From Bacteroidota bacterium (GTDB taxonomy: Bacteria; Bacteroidota; UBA10030; UBA6906): a stretch of 8,583 nucleotides of DNA. The stretch covers positions 1-8,583 of the forward strand of contig JAERML010000035.1 in assembly GCA_016844425.1 (NCBI GenBank), written 5' to 3'. Numbering within the stretch: position 1 is the first letter of the stretch; each line of letters begins with the position of its first letter. A program made the position numbers and the translations under genes. Below the pieces are notes generated by a model. It had not been told where the DNA came from and made no database searches. It saw nothing but the letters and a program-made list of their open reading frames with translations. Shown here in pieces: positions 1 through 6,459 of the stretch.

Positions 1-120
1 TGCTGAAAAACTAAATCATCGTCACGCTGAGCGAAGTCGAAGCGTGAAATCTGAAGCGCATGACAGGGTTCGACTCCGCTCACCCTGACGCAGATGTTCT
101 AGAATAGGATTTTTTCAGCA
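1..120. repeat. Palindromic REPIN/MITE-like element with terminal inverted repeats
   Basis: The segment begins TGCTGAAAAA and ends TTTTTCAGCA, a perfect 10-bp terminal inverted repeat. Inside are two similar hairpins in opposite orientation. The first has arms CACGCT/AGCGTG around the loop GAGCGAAGTCGA (about 23-46). The second has arms CAGGGT/ACCCTG around TCGACTCCGCTC (about 64-87), whose reverse complement GAGCGGAGTCGA matches the first loop with one difference. The whole therefore folds either as one long imperfect palindrome or as two stem-loops, the layout of a REP doublet (REPIN) or a small non-autonomous MITE. It carries no ORF. It lies just downstream of the last minus-strand ORF and may help end or protect that transcript. 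The element could extend left of the window or a few bases right of 120. Confidence 0.75.
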
Positions 121-166
121 GCCTGCTAGTCGCAGGTGATTTCTGGTGGCTCTTGTTCCACCAGCT

Positions 167-277
167 TCACATCCCCTTAGACACGACGATGATATCTTCC
201 TTCTTTGCGCATCCCCCAAGTATGAGGGTAAGCAGCAGGAAGGGAATCAGCGGGGCTTGTTGTCTCGCCAACGACAT
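167..277 (-). CDS. Very small putative lipoprotein (36 aa), possibly frameshifted
   Basis: The ATG at 275-277 has a good Shine-Dalgarno site (GGGAGAAG, 5 nt away). The peptide starts MSLARQQ, has a hydrophobic stretch PLIPFLLLTLIL, then the lipobox-like LGGC at residues 20-23, and ends about 13 residues later. This is a class II (lipoprotein) signal peptide followed by almost no mature chain. The frame stops at TGA just after a run of four G on the coding strand (cccc at 173-176). One extra G would continue it for 15 residues (DVKLVEQEPPEITCD) to a TAG at 126-128, giving a 50-residue lipoprotein that ends beside the repeat. A different overlapping frame (177-317, 46 codons, beginning MECPFREYC) has an even stronger ribosome site, so which frame is translated is uncertain. 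I do not recognise a family. It follows the hydrogenase protease gene by 88 nt and may be the last gene of that operon. Confidence 0.42.
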   Translation of the reverse strand: MSLARQQAPLIPFLLLTLILGGCAKKEDIIVVSKGM

Positions 278-365
278 CGTCTTCTCCCAGGCAGTATTCC
301 CGGAATGGACACTCCATGAATATACTCCCCCTCCATCCCACATACAAGACCCGGCACCCCATCCT

Positions 366-887
366 TCATTGGGCTTCCTCGGTGTAGCGATGCTCATGAC
401 CCGGATGCGCCAACAGAAGTGCATGCGTCTTCAATATCACACTCTCCAGCAGCTCTGGCATTCGGCTCCGTACCGGCTGCGAGAGGGGCTCACCGGCCTT
501 GAACGACTTCGCCTCAATCCCGTAAATGGTGAATTCCTGCGGCAACAACTGTAACCTGCGGGCTATCTCCACTGCGTGCCCAACGCCAAACGAGTGGGAG
601 GAATAGCGGAAGAACTGTGGCGGAATTCGCGTGATGGAGACGTCGCAGCAGTGAAGCATCCCCGGTATTGCCCCGGAGGAAAATGCGTCGATCAGTATTA
701 CGCGCTGGTAGTTCCGCCAGGTTTCAATCAGCTCGCCTCCCTCCCCATCCCTTTCCACACAATCAACACCCTCCGGCACGGAACGCCGGAGCTCTTGCAC
801 AGCGAGAATCCCCAACGCATCGTCCCCCCGCATCTCGTTCCCAACGCCTATAATCAGAACGCGTGCCGCTGGATCTGCGGATTCCAT
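366..887 (-). CDS. [NiFe]-hydrogenase maturation endopeptidase (peptidase M52, HybD/HycI-like)
   Basis: This is the nickel-dependent endopeptidase that trims the C-terminal tail of the hydrogenase large subunit after Ni-Fe centre insertion, acting in the cytoplasm. At 173 aa it is normal for the family. The N-terminus carries the signature IIGVGNEMRGDDALG (residues 12-26). By comparison with E. coli HybD (E16, D62, H93), the three metal-binding positions are D23 in GDDALG, D67 in LIDAF and H98 in SSHSFG, all present. The ATG is preceded by GGAGGTC about 6 nt upstream, which fixes the start. It lies 108 nt after the large-subunit gene it presumably serves, and no hypA-F genes are in the window, so the remaining maturation factors must be encoded elsewhere. 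The last ~15 residues are polar and probably disordered. The family assignment is firm; specificity for the adjacent large subunit is inferred from position. Confidence 0.95.
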   Translation of the reverse strand: MESADPAARVLIIGVGNEMRGDDALGILAVQELRRSVPEGVDCVERDGEGGELIETWRNYQRVILIDAFSSGAIPGMLHCCDVSITRIPPQFFRYSSHSFGVGHAVEIARRLQLLPQEFTIYGIEAKSFKAGEPLSQPVRSRMPELLESVILKTHALLLAHPGHEHRYTEEAQ

Positions 888-917
888 GGCTGCGACCTCC
901 TATGGTGTTTCTTCAAC

Positions 918-959
918 TGCAAGCAACGAAGAACAGTGTGTCACCAGTCCCTGCTTGCA
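918..959. other. 8-bp perfect inverted repeat in the alpha-protease spacer
   Basis: TGCAAGCA (918-925) and TGCTTGCA (952-959) are exact reverse complements separated by 26 nt, inside the 108-nt spacer between the hydrogenase large-subunit gene and its protease. No T-rich tract follows on the minus strand, so it does not look like an intrinsic terminator. It could be an mRNA stem affecting processing or relative expression, or a chance match. Confidence 0.3.
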
Positions 960-995
960 TCACGAAGCATCGGTAATGACCGGGCAACCAAACCC

Positions 996-2279
996 TCACG
1001 TTGTTTCCAGTCTCACAAAATGTGTCGCGCAGGAGATGCACGGATCGTAGTTCCTCACCGCTTGCTCCACTTTCCAGGTGAGCTCTTCTCGTGGCATCGC
1101 GATATTTGCAGCGACGAACCTTCTCAAGTCACCTTCAATCGTAGGCTGGTTCTGGGCCGTTGGCGGAACGATCTTCGCGTCCATGATCAATCCGTCGTCA
1201 CCGATCCGGTAGCGGTGGTAGAGTGTCCCCCGCGGCGCCTCACTTGCGCCAAACCCGATGCCGGCAATCGGCTCGAAAGGAACAGCAGGTTGCGCCGGTG
1301 GGTCGTACTCACGGATGATCCGGAGTGCCTCATGAAAGGCGAAAATTGTTTCGATTGCCCTCACGATGATGCTCTTGAAGGGGTTCTTGACCACAGGTCG
1401 CAAGCCGATCTCCTCCGCCACTTGCCGGGCGATTTCGGGCAACCTGTCGTAGTTGAGGTTGAATCGGGCGAGGGGGCCGACTGAGTATGCACCATGGCCA
1501 CGCTCAAACCCATGCAGCGCGTTGGAGTGTGCTACATGTCGTTCCTCAAAATGGAACTCGTACTCCTTCACCGCAATGTCCAACCCGCTGCTTGAGACGA
1601 AGCGCCCTTCATTGAACGGGTATTCCTCCGGATGCCGGAGTGAGACGAATTCATAGTCTGTGGCAAATTCGGGGAACTCAAACGTGGCAACCAGTTTTGC
1701 CGTTGCTACTGCTTCGTCCAGACCCCACTGCAGACGATCGATCAGTCCATCAAGCTCGCGTTTGACAGGTAAGCGATAGAAGCCTCCAACTTTGACGTTG
1801 ATCGGATGGATCTCTCTTCCGCCGAGGAGTGCAACAATGTCGTTGCCGATTTTCTTCATCTTCAATGCCCGCTGGACAACCTCCGGATGGTCCTTTGCCA
1901 GGGCAAGTGCGTCCTCATAGCCAAGGAAGTCCGGTGCATGCAACATGTAGATGTGCAGAACGTGACTCTCGATCCATTCCCCACAGTAGAGGAGGCGGCG
2001 CAATGCACGTAACTGTCCACCCACCGTAACGCCAAAGGCACTCTCCATCGCATGGACAGCACTCATCTGATACGCGACCGGGCAGATCCCGCAGATGCGC
2101 GCGGTGATGTCAGGAGCCTCGGAGTATTTCCTGCCGCGAAGGAGCGCTTCAAAGAAGCGTGGCGGCTCGAAAATATTCAGCTTGACGTCGGTGACCTTTC
2201 CATCCTTAACTTTGATGAAGACGCCTCCTTCCCCTTCTACCCGTGCGAGCTGGTCGACTTTGATCACTCTACTGTTCAT
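996..2279 (-). CDS. hydA: Group 3b [NiFe]-hydrogenase large (alpha) subunit precursor
   Basis: This subunit carries the Ni-Fe(CN)2CO active site that splits or makes H2 in the cytoplasmic NAD(P)-linked hydrogenase. Taking ATG at 2277-2279, it has 427 residues. The L1 motif RICGICP (61-67) supplies Cys63 and Cys66; its extension [12 protein letters not shown] is typical of the 3b type. The L2 motif DPCISC (412-417) supplies Cys414 and Cys417, followed by ATH. Cleavage is expected after His420, removing the heptapeptide FVRLETT. The N-terminal RVEGEG segment is also conserved. An upstream in-frame ATG (2348) would add 23 residues with no resemblance to the family and would lie inside the small-subunit gene. 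The chosen start, with a purine-rich GAGAGTGAAG upstream, gives an 11-nt overlap with that gene and implies translational coupling. All four Ni/Fe cysteines are present, so the subunit should be functional. Confidence 0.97.
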   Translation of the reverse strand: MNSRVIKVDQLARVEGEGGVFIKVKDGKVTDVKLNIFEPPRFFEALLRGRKYSEAPDITARICGICPVAYQMSAVHAMESAFGVTVGGQLRALRRLLYCGEWIESHVLHIYMLHAPDFLGYEDALALAKDHPEVVQRALKMKKIGNDIVALLGGREIHPINVKVGGFYRLPVKRELDGLIDRLQWGLDEAVATAKLVATFEFPEFATDYEFVSLRHPEEYPFNEGRFVSSSGLDIAVKEYEFHFEERHVAHSNALHGFERGHGAYSVGPLARFNLNYDRLPEIARQVAEEIGLRPVVKNPFKSIIVRAIETIFAFHEALRIIREYDPPAQPAVPFEPIAGIGFGASEAPRGTLYHRYRIGDDGLIMDAKIVPPTAQNQPTIEGDLRRFVAANIAMPREELTWKVEQAVRNYDPCISCATHFVRLETT

Positions 2280-3045
2280 GGGCTTCACTCTCTTTTCTGA
2301 AGGCCTCGGAATAGGCATTGAACCCGCGGAATGAAAGCATAATCTCATGACGGCTCATGCCCATCTCCACGAACCGATTTCCGAGCGATGATGCGTTCGG
2401 GTTCTCCATGGGGCCGAAGCAGCCGTAACACCCACGGTTGTATGGGGGACAAATCGCCCCGCAGCCTACCTGAGTCACCGGCCCGAGGCAAGGGATCCCT
2501 TGCGCCACCATCACACAGACTGTCCCACGCATCTTGCATTCAACACATACACTGTGCGCCGGGATGTTCGGCTTCCGGTGATTGAGAAACGCGTTGAGGA
2601 CCTCGAGCAATTGATACTTGTTGATCGGACATCCTCGCAACTCGAAATCCACATGGACGTACGACCCGACCGGCATGGAGCGGTCCAGTGTCGAGATGTA
2701 CTCGGGCGACGCGTACACAAGCCGCGTGTATTCTTTGACGTCTTTCCAATTCCTGAGCGCCTGGATGCCGCCGGATGTCGCGCACGCGCCGATGGTGATC
2801 AGTATCTTGCATGATTTGCGGATTTCCCGGACACGTTCAACGTCATGCGGCGTTGTGATGCTCCCTTCCACCAGTCCGATATCGTATGGCCCTTTGAGGA
2901 CTCGCCTGCTGAATTCCGGAAAGTTTGCAATCTCTACCGCGCTCGCAACGATCAACAGTTCATCTTCGGCGTCGAGGAGAGACAGTTGACATCCATCGCA
3001 GGAGGCAAATTTGAACACGGCAATTTTTGGCTTCTTGGCGGGCAT
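2269..3045 (-). CDS. hydD: Group 3b [NiFe]-hydrogenase small (delta) subunit
   Basis: The small subunit passes electrons from the Ni-Fe centre through iron-sulfur clusters to the gamma subunit. From the ATG at 3043-3045 it has 258 residues. Proximal [4Fe-4S] ligands are visible as Cys16 and Cys19 (FASCDGCQ), Cys88 (IGACATSGG) and Cys139 (RGCP). A second cysteine set lies at 167, 170, 177, 186, 195, 199, 206 and 209, enough for the medial and distal clusters. There is no Tat signal or C-terminal membrane helix, which fits a soluble cytoplasmic enzyme. A longer in-frame start (3144) would add 33 non-conserved residues lying inside the gamma gene. The short start follows AGGAAGGAAC at about 8 nt and sits one base after the gamma stop codon. 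The motif set and operon position leave little doubt. Confidence 0.97.
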   Translation of the reverse strand: MPAKKPKIAVFKFASCDGCQLSLLDAEDELLIVASAVEIANFPEFSRRVLKGPYDIGLVEGSITTPHDVERVREIRKSCKILITIGACATSGGIQALRNWKDVKEYTRLVYASPEYISTLDRSMPVGSYVHVDFELRGCPINKYQLLEVLNAFLNHRKPNIPAHSVCVECKMRGTVCVMVAQGIPCLGPVTQVGCGAICPPYNRGCYGCFGPMENPNASSLGNRFVEMGMSRHEIMLSFRGFNAYSEAFRKESEAHEQ

Positions 3046-3046
3046 G

Positions 3047-3907
3047 TCAGAGTTCCTTCCTGTCGAGCAATGCGCGGACGCGCGGTAGTGGATACACTGG
3101 CCCCTCTTTGCAGATGAACGTCGGGCCGAATTGACAGTGGCCACAAATCCCGATGGCGCATTTCATGTTGCGTTCCATGGAAAGATACACCTGGTCTGGG
3201 GCGAGCCCTCTGCGGTCCAGCTCATTAAGGGTGTACTTCATCATGATCTCCGGACCGCACACATAGGCAACCGTTGCCTGTGCATCAAGCTTGATGTAGG
3301 AGAAGAGCGCTGTGACTACGCCAATGTGCCCCTTCCATGATGAATCGCCGCGGTCAACAGTGACGAGTACTTCGATGTTGTGCTCATTTGCCCACTTCTC
3401 CAGCTCTACACGGTAGAGCAGGTCCAGCGGACTGCGTCCGCCGTACAGGACGATGATGCGCCCGTAGGCAGCCCGTTCGGCCAGAAGTGTGTAGATCACG
3501 GGCCGAAGCGGGGCAAGACCGATCCCTCCGGAGACAATGCAAACATCTTTTCCACGGGCAATATCAATGGGCCAGCTTGAGCCATATGGACCGCGCAGCC
3601 CGATCATGTCGCCACGCTTCTTCTGGGCGAGCGCAGTGGTCACGGTACCGACCCGGTGGATGGTGTGGTCAAGCGTTCCTGTGCGGAATGGGTTGGAACT
3701 GATCGAGATCGCGGCTTCACCGATTCCATACATGTACACCATGTTGAACTGACCGGGGAGGAATTGATATCCCTCCATCTCATCACTCAGGTCGATTGTA
3801 AGAGTGAAGGTATCGTCGTTCTCCCAGATAATCCTGCGAATCATCACAGGATGGGGAGTCATCGGATCCCCGGCACTGGAACGGGCTACCTGCGACGACT
3901 GTCTCAT
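3047..3907 (-). CDS. hydG: Hydrogenase gamma subunit: FAD/NAD(P)-binding, [2Fe-2S] oxidoreductase
   Basis: This diaphorase subunit moves electrons between the hydrogenase iron-sulfur chain and NAD(P)H. The 286-residue protein has a ferredoxin-reductase-like FAD barrel in its first half (ISISS at 67-71 matches the FAD contact region; [10 protein letters not shown] at 104-113). A nucleotide fold follows, with [10 protein letters not shown] (127-136) and a YVCGPE segment. The C-terminal [2Fe-2S] ligands are Cys250, Cys255, Cys258 and Cys266 (C-x4-C-x2-C-x7-C). The same architecture occurs in dihydroorotate dehydrogenase electron-transfer subunits, but the operon identifies this one as hydrogenase gamma. 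The start chosen overlaps the previous stop as ATGA. It adds about 15 poorly conserved residues, so an internal ATG at 3862 ([10 protein letters not shown]) is an alternative. It ends one base before the delta start, implying coupled translation. Confidence 0.95.
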   Translation of the reverse strand: MRQSSQVARSSAGDPMTPHPVMIRRIIWENDDTFTLTIDLSDEMEGYQFLPGQFNMVYMYGIGEAAISISSNPFRTGTLDHTIHRVGTVTTALAQKKRGDMIGLRGPYGSSWPIDIARGKDVCIVSGGIGLAPLRPVIYTLLAERAAYGRIIVLYGGRSPLDLLYRVELEKWANEHNIEVLVTVDRGDSSWKGHIGVVTALFSYIKLDAQATVAYVCGPEIMMKYTLNELDRRGLAPDQVYLSMERNMKCAIGICGHCQFGPTFICKEGPVYPLPRVRALLDRKEL

Positions 3908-4386
3908 GTACCTACCCCGCTCGCGGTGGTACCATAGAGATCAAGTAACTGGAGTCGGGTCGCTTCAAGGCGGCGCTCCATCACCTGAGCCAGCCTTTTC
4001 AAGAGGTCATACCCGAACGCATTGTCCTCCTCGCATTTGTTCCGGAGGCATTCTCCGTTGAGAGCAATCGCCCGTGTGTCAGCAACAGCAATCCCGTTGA
4101 AATGCCAGCGATAGGGAGAGATCAACCAGGACCAGCCGAGGATTTCGCCCGGCCCCGTGGTCTGGATGCGAAGGCCGGTTTTACCGGGCATGTCCATTTC
4201 GAGCGCGACCCTGCCGGACCGTATCAAATAGAAGGTGCTCGCGAGTTCTCCTTCCCGAATCACATATGTTCCCTCAGTGAAGCGGACGTTGGAGGCACAG
4301 CCGACGAGAGTCTGCATATGTTCATCCGACAGGCCGAGGAGAAACGGGTGCTGCTGGAGAATGTCGACAAGATTTTCTTTTTCCAT
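3904..4386 (-). CDS. Stand-alone cyclic-nucleotide-binding (CRP-fold) domain protein in the hydrogenase operon
   Basis: This is a 160-residue protein that is essentially one CRP/cNMP-binding beta-barrel (about 14-130) plus a short C-terminal helix. There is no helix-turn-helix, so it is unlikely to be a DNA-binding regulator by itself. Barrel features include REGELASTFYLIRSGRVAL (44-62) and the phosphate-cassette region GEILGWSWLISPYRWH (80-95). Aligned by eye to E. coli CRP, the cAMP-contacting Glu72 and Arg82 positions are Trp85 and His95 here. Binding of classical cAMP is therefore doubtful, and another ligand or a purely structural role is possible. From general knowledge, similar genes are seen beside bacterial 3b hydrogenases. 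It lies between beta (12 nt away) and gamma (ATGA overlap) with a strong AAAGGAG site, so it is made together with the enzyme. A role as allosteric or assembly partner is inference. Confidence 0.93.
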   Translation of the reverse strand: MEKENLVDILQQHPFLLGLSDEHMQTLVGCASNVRFTEGTYVIREGELASTFYLIRSGRVALEMDMPGKTGLRIQTTGPGEILGWSWLISPYRWHFNGIAVADTRAIALNGECLRNKCEEDNAFGYDLLKRLAQVMERRLEATRLQLLDLYGTTASGVGT

Positions 4387-4398
4387 GAGAGGTCTCCT

Positions 4399-5514
4399 TT
4401 AACTTTGCATGGTGTGGCTGTCACGGAACTTCCGGACTTCCACTGTGAGATCGATGCCTACGGGGCACCAGGTGATGCAGCGTCCGCACCCCACGCAGCC
4501 GGACGTGCCAAACTGGTCAACCCAATATCCCACCTTGTGAGTCAGCCACTGGCGATAGCGCGTGCGAGTGGACATGCGGATGTTACCACCGGCGATCCGT
4601 GTGAAGTCGGAGGTGAAGCAGGAATCCCACCGTCGCCAGCGCTCGGCGTGGGCGCCGCTCAGATCGGTCACATCTTCCACCGTAGAGCAGAAACATGTCG
4701 GGCACACGAGCGTGCAATTCGCACAGGAAAGACACCGCCGGGCGATGTCGTCCCAGAGCGGATGTTCAAAACTCTCGTTCAGGATCCGGGGCAAGTCTGT
4801 AGTCTCCATGGACTTCGTCAGCTGTTGCACCGCCGACTGTGTCACTGCATTCGCTCGTTCGATATCAACCTCGGTCGCCGGACGATGTGGAATCTCGGCG
4901 AGGATTTCCTTGCCGGCGTCGCTTCCCGCGTCAACCACAAAGTAATGGGAACCGTCATGTAGGATCTCCGTCAGCGCAAGGTCATATCCTCCGTAGGCCT
5001 TCGGGCCCGTATTCATCGACGCGCAGAAGCAGTTTCCTGCCGGCCGTGCGCACTGGACCACAACGGTGAAAAGCTGCTTCCGCACACTACTATACACCGG
5101 GTCCGTGTACTGTCCATCCGAGAAGATCTTGTCTTGAATCGCGATCGCCTGGATCTCACAAGGGCGGATTCCGATGAACGCATACTTAGGTACTTCAGGT
5201 GTCTCATTCGGACTGACCTCAAATCCTTTTCCCGATCTTGTCATTGAGAAGAGTTTCAAACGCGGCGGGTAGAGAAACTTCTTCCACGAGACCGGGCCGA
5301 GGACAAACCCGAACAATGCCTCATCGTCATTCCGCGTCACGCTGTACGAGGCGGGCGCCTGGGTGTCCACATACCCTCTGGGAAGGTCATGAACAGAGGC
5401 GATCGCATCGATAACGATCGCTCCTTCACGGTAAATGGGACCGAGTAGACTGTAGCCGCCTACCTGAAGCGCGCGTAACACGTGATCGAAGCCTTCAACG
5501 TCAATTGCAACCAT
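4399..5514 (-). CDS. hydB: Hydrogenase beta subunit: 4Fe-4S dicluster (sulfhydrogenase beta / AsrA-like)
   Basis: This is the first structural gene of the operon (371 aa). It encodes the beta subunit, which together with gamma forms the electron-input or sulfur-reductase half of the 3b enzyme and resembles anaerobic sulfite reductase subunit A. Two cluster motifs are clear: C261-x2-C264-x2-C267-x3-C271-P ([12 protein letters not shown], with extra Cys274 and Cys276) and C340-x2-C343-x2-C346-x3-C350-P ([12 protein letters not shown]). Other family-like segments are [22 protein letters not shown] and the [12 protein letters not shown] region near residue 80. No membrane segment is seen. The ATG at 5512-5514 has AGGAG 4 nt upstream. 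A short ORF with a near-ideal Shine-Dalgarno site (5501-5650) overlaps its start by 14 nt and could couple or attenuate its translation. The identification is firm from the motifs and the following gamma, delta and alpha genes. Confidence 0.95.
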   Translation of the reverse strand: MVAIDVEGFDHVLRALQVGGYSLLGPIYREGAIVIDAIASVHDLPRGYVDTQAPASYSVTRNDDEALFGFVLGPVSWKKFLYPPRLKLFSMTRSGKGFEVSPNETPEVPKYAFIGIRPCEIQAIAIQDKIFSDGQYTDPVYSSVRKQLFTVVVQCARPAGNCFCASMNTGPKAYGGYDLALTEILHDGSHYFVVDAGSDAGKEILAEIPHRPATEVDIERANAVTQSAVQQLTKSMETTDLPRILNESFEHPLWDDIARRCLSCANCTLVCPTCFCSTVEDVTDLSGAHAERWRRWDSCFTSDFTRIAGGNIRMSTRTRYRQWLTHKVGYWVDQFGTSGCVGCGRCITWCPVGIDLTVEVRKFRDSHTMQS

Positions 5515-5650
5515 GGTACTCCTGTTGCTGTGCAGGGAAAAGAATGACTGGCGCAGTGCGACCCAAGAGTCCGCAACGGGCCGGGCAGAAAAGCGCGTTT
5601 GCGATAACTGGCGAGGATATGGAGAGAACGGGCAGCCTGCGTGACTTCAT
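5501..5650 (-). CDS. Possible 49-aa leader peptide or small gene overlapping the hydB start
   Basis: On the minus strand the sequence AGGAGGTGA, an essentially complete anti-Shine-Dalgarno complement, stands 9 nt before an ATG at 5648-5650. The ORF that follows runs 49 codons (starts MKSRRLPVLSISSP, ends QQQEYHGCN) and stops at 5501-5503, inside hydB. It has two cysteines (FCPARC), a basic start and mild hydrophobicity, but no domain I recognise. It could be a leader peptide whose translation carries ribosomes into hydB, a small protein, or a remnant beside a good ribosome site. The strong site is seen directly; the function is unknown. Confidence 0.3.
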   Translation of the reverse strand: MKSRRLPVLSISSPVIANALFCPARCGLLGRTAPVILFPAQQQEYHGCN

Positions 5651-5731
5651 TGTCAATCACCTCCTAATGAGCGCTTACGTTCCCGCTCCGCAGCCGCACC
5701 ACATCTGAGGTGGATCCGATAGGGCGGGGTT

Positions 5732-6019
5732 TCAGCGGGTAAGGTTGCGAACTTGTGAGAGACAGCGACGCGAGCAGGGTCTCTGCTCGGGCCACAAAGT
5801 ACAGTCCTTGATATGGAGTCTGGTCGGCAGGAGAGCGGATGATGCCGCAGCAAGTCCGGCCGACAATGCCACCGCCCCCTGCCTGTTTGTTTCCGGACAG
5901 ATGACAAAATACCCGCGGCGACACCGGGTGTAGATTTCAACAGCGCCCGGGAGGACCAGGGCCAAGGCAACAAAAAGAACAATGAAGCTGAGGAAGAAAA
6001 GTCCAACCTGATAAATCAC
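5732..6019 (-). CDS. Small single-pass membrane protein with conserved-looking cysteine-rich tail
   Basis: A hydrophobic helix (residues about 5-24, GLFFLSFIVLFVALALVLPG) is followed by a tail containing ICPETNRQ (Cys41) and the cluster DCTLWPEQRPCSRRCL with Cys73, Cys82 and Cys86; Cys33 lies just after the helix. The CPE...DC-x2-WPE-x3-C-x3-C layout resembles small uncharacterised membrane proteins I have seen in anaerobic and deep-branching bacteria, but I cannot name the family. The four spaced cysteines suggest metal or Fe-S binding, or thiol chemistry. I chose the GTG at 6017-6019 (95 aa) because GGGAGG stands 7 nt before it. The ATG pair at 6037 (101 aa) would place that Shine-Dalgarno site inside the gene. 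It starts 39 nt after the upstream cysteine-repeat gene and is probably cotranscribed with it. Confidence 0.72.
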   Translation of the reverse strand: MIYQVGLFFLSFIVLFVALALVLPGAVEIYTRCRRGYFVICPETNRQGAVALSAGLAAASSALLPTRLHIKDCTLWPEQRPCSRRCLSQVRNLTR

Positions 6020-6058
6020 GCTCACACCTCCCATCATCGCCGGGGAAAAAAACGAACC

Positions 6059-6415
6059 TCACCCACTTCGTTCTCCGGTCTTGAACCGTTCGCGGAGTTG
6101 TCCTCCTTCAATGACCTGAACGATCAAAGGGAAATACCTGTCCAGTGCACATTCCACGTCGTTCCGAATACTGCATTCTCCAGTCTTCGATTGGTGGACA
6201 CACACACCGCATACCTTACTCCGGAGCTGGTCTTCATACGGACCAATCGCAGTGCTGTACGTGGAGTTCACTACCTCGATGATTTGCGGGAAGTAGTGCC
6301 TTATCGCGCATTCCCGATCACGGGAGAGGTGGCATCCCCTGTGTCCGTCGCCGTCCACACATTTTCTGCAGATCGCGTCCCGTATCAACTCCCAATACTG
6401 CTGCTCGGTCGGCAT
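6059..6415 (-). CDS. Uncharacterised protein made of two tandem four-cysteine modules
   Basis: This is a soluble 118-residue protein with an internal duplication. Cysteines 16, 19, 28 and 36 recur at 69, 72, 81 and 89, an exact offset of 53. Each is followed by a matching CA(I/L)-x2-YFP segment (YFP at 41-43 and 94-96), then a helix of type I(I/V)-x-V(V/I). Each module is C-x2-C-x8-C-x7-C, suited to a zinc site or a [4Fe-4S] cluster. The start is ATG 6413-6415, with GGAGG 8 nt upstream; a longer frame (to 6454) lacks such support. I recall similar conserved hypothetical proteins but no assigned function. It lies between tonB (44 nt) and the small cysteine-rich membrane protein (39 nt). With eight cysteines beside a hydrogenase, an electron-transfer or cluster-related role is possible but is inference. 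Confidence 0.8.
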   Translation of the reverse strand: MPTEQQYWELIRDAICRKCVDGDGHRGCHLSRDRECAIRHYFPQIIEVVNSTYSTAIGPYEDQLRSKVCGVCVHQSKTGECSIRNDVECALDRYFPLIVQVIEGGQLRERFKTGERSG

Positions 6416-6459
6416 ATGGCGATCCTCCAAATGCTGTGAGACGTGTGAGAACACAACGA

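Noticed and set aside
576..1484. Plus-strand 302-codon open frame
   Set aside because: It lies opposite the protease and large-subunit genes, whose motifs are unambiguous. Its own translation has no recognisable domain, many Cys, His and Arg residues, and no fitting context, so it is an antisense shadow.
2280..2348. Longer N-terminus for the large subunit
   Set aside because: The added residues are unlike the family and would overlap the small-subunit gene by about 80 nt; the internal ATG at 2279 fits the known N-terminus.
4102..4962. Plus-strand 286-codon open frame
   Set aside because: It is opposite the cNMP-fold and hydB genes. Its composition is unlike a folded protein and no family is seen.
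5653..6006. Alternative minus-strand frame over the small membrane protein, 117 codons
   Set aside because: It shares the hydrophobic look at the start, but the coherent cysteine tail (DCTLWPE...C...C) and the good ribosome site belong to the other frame.
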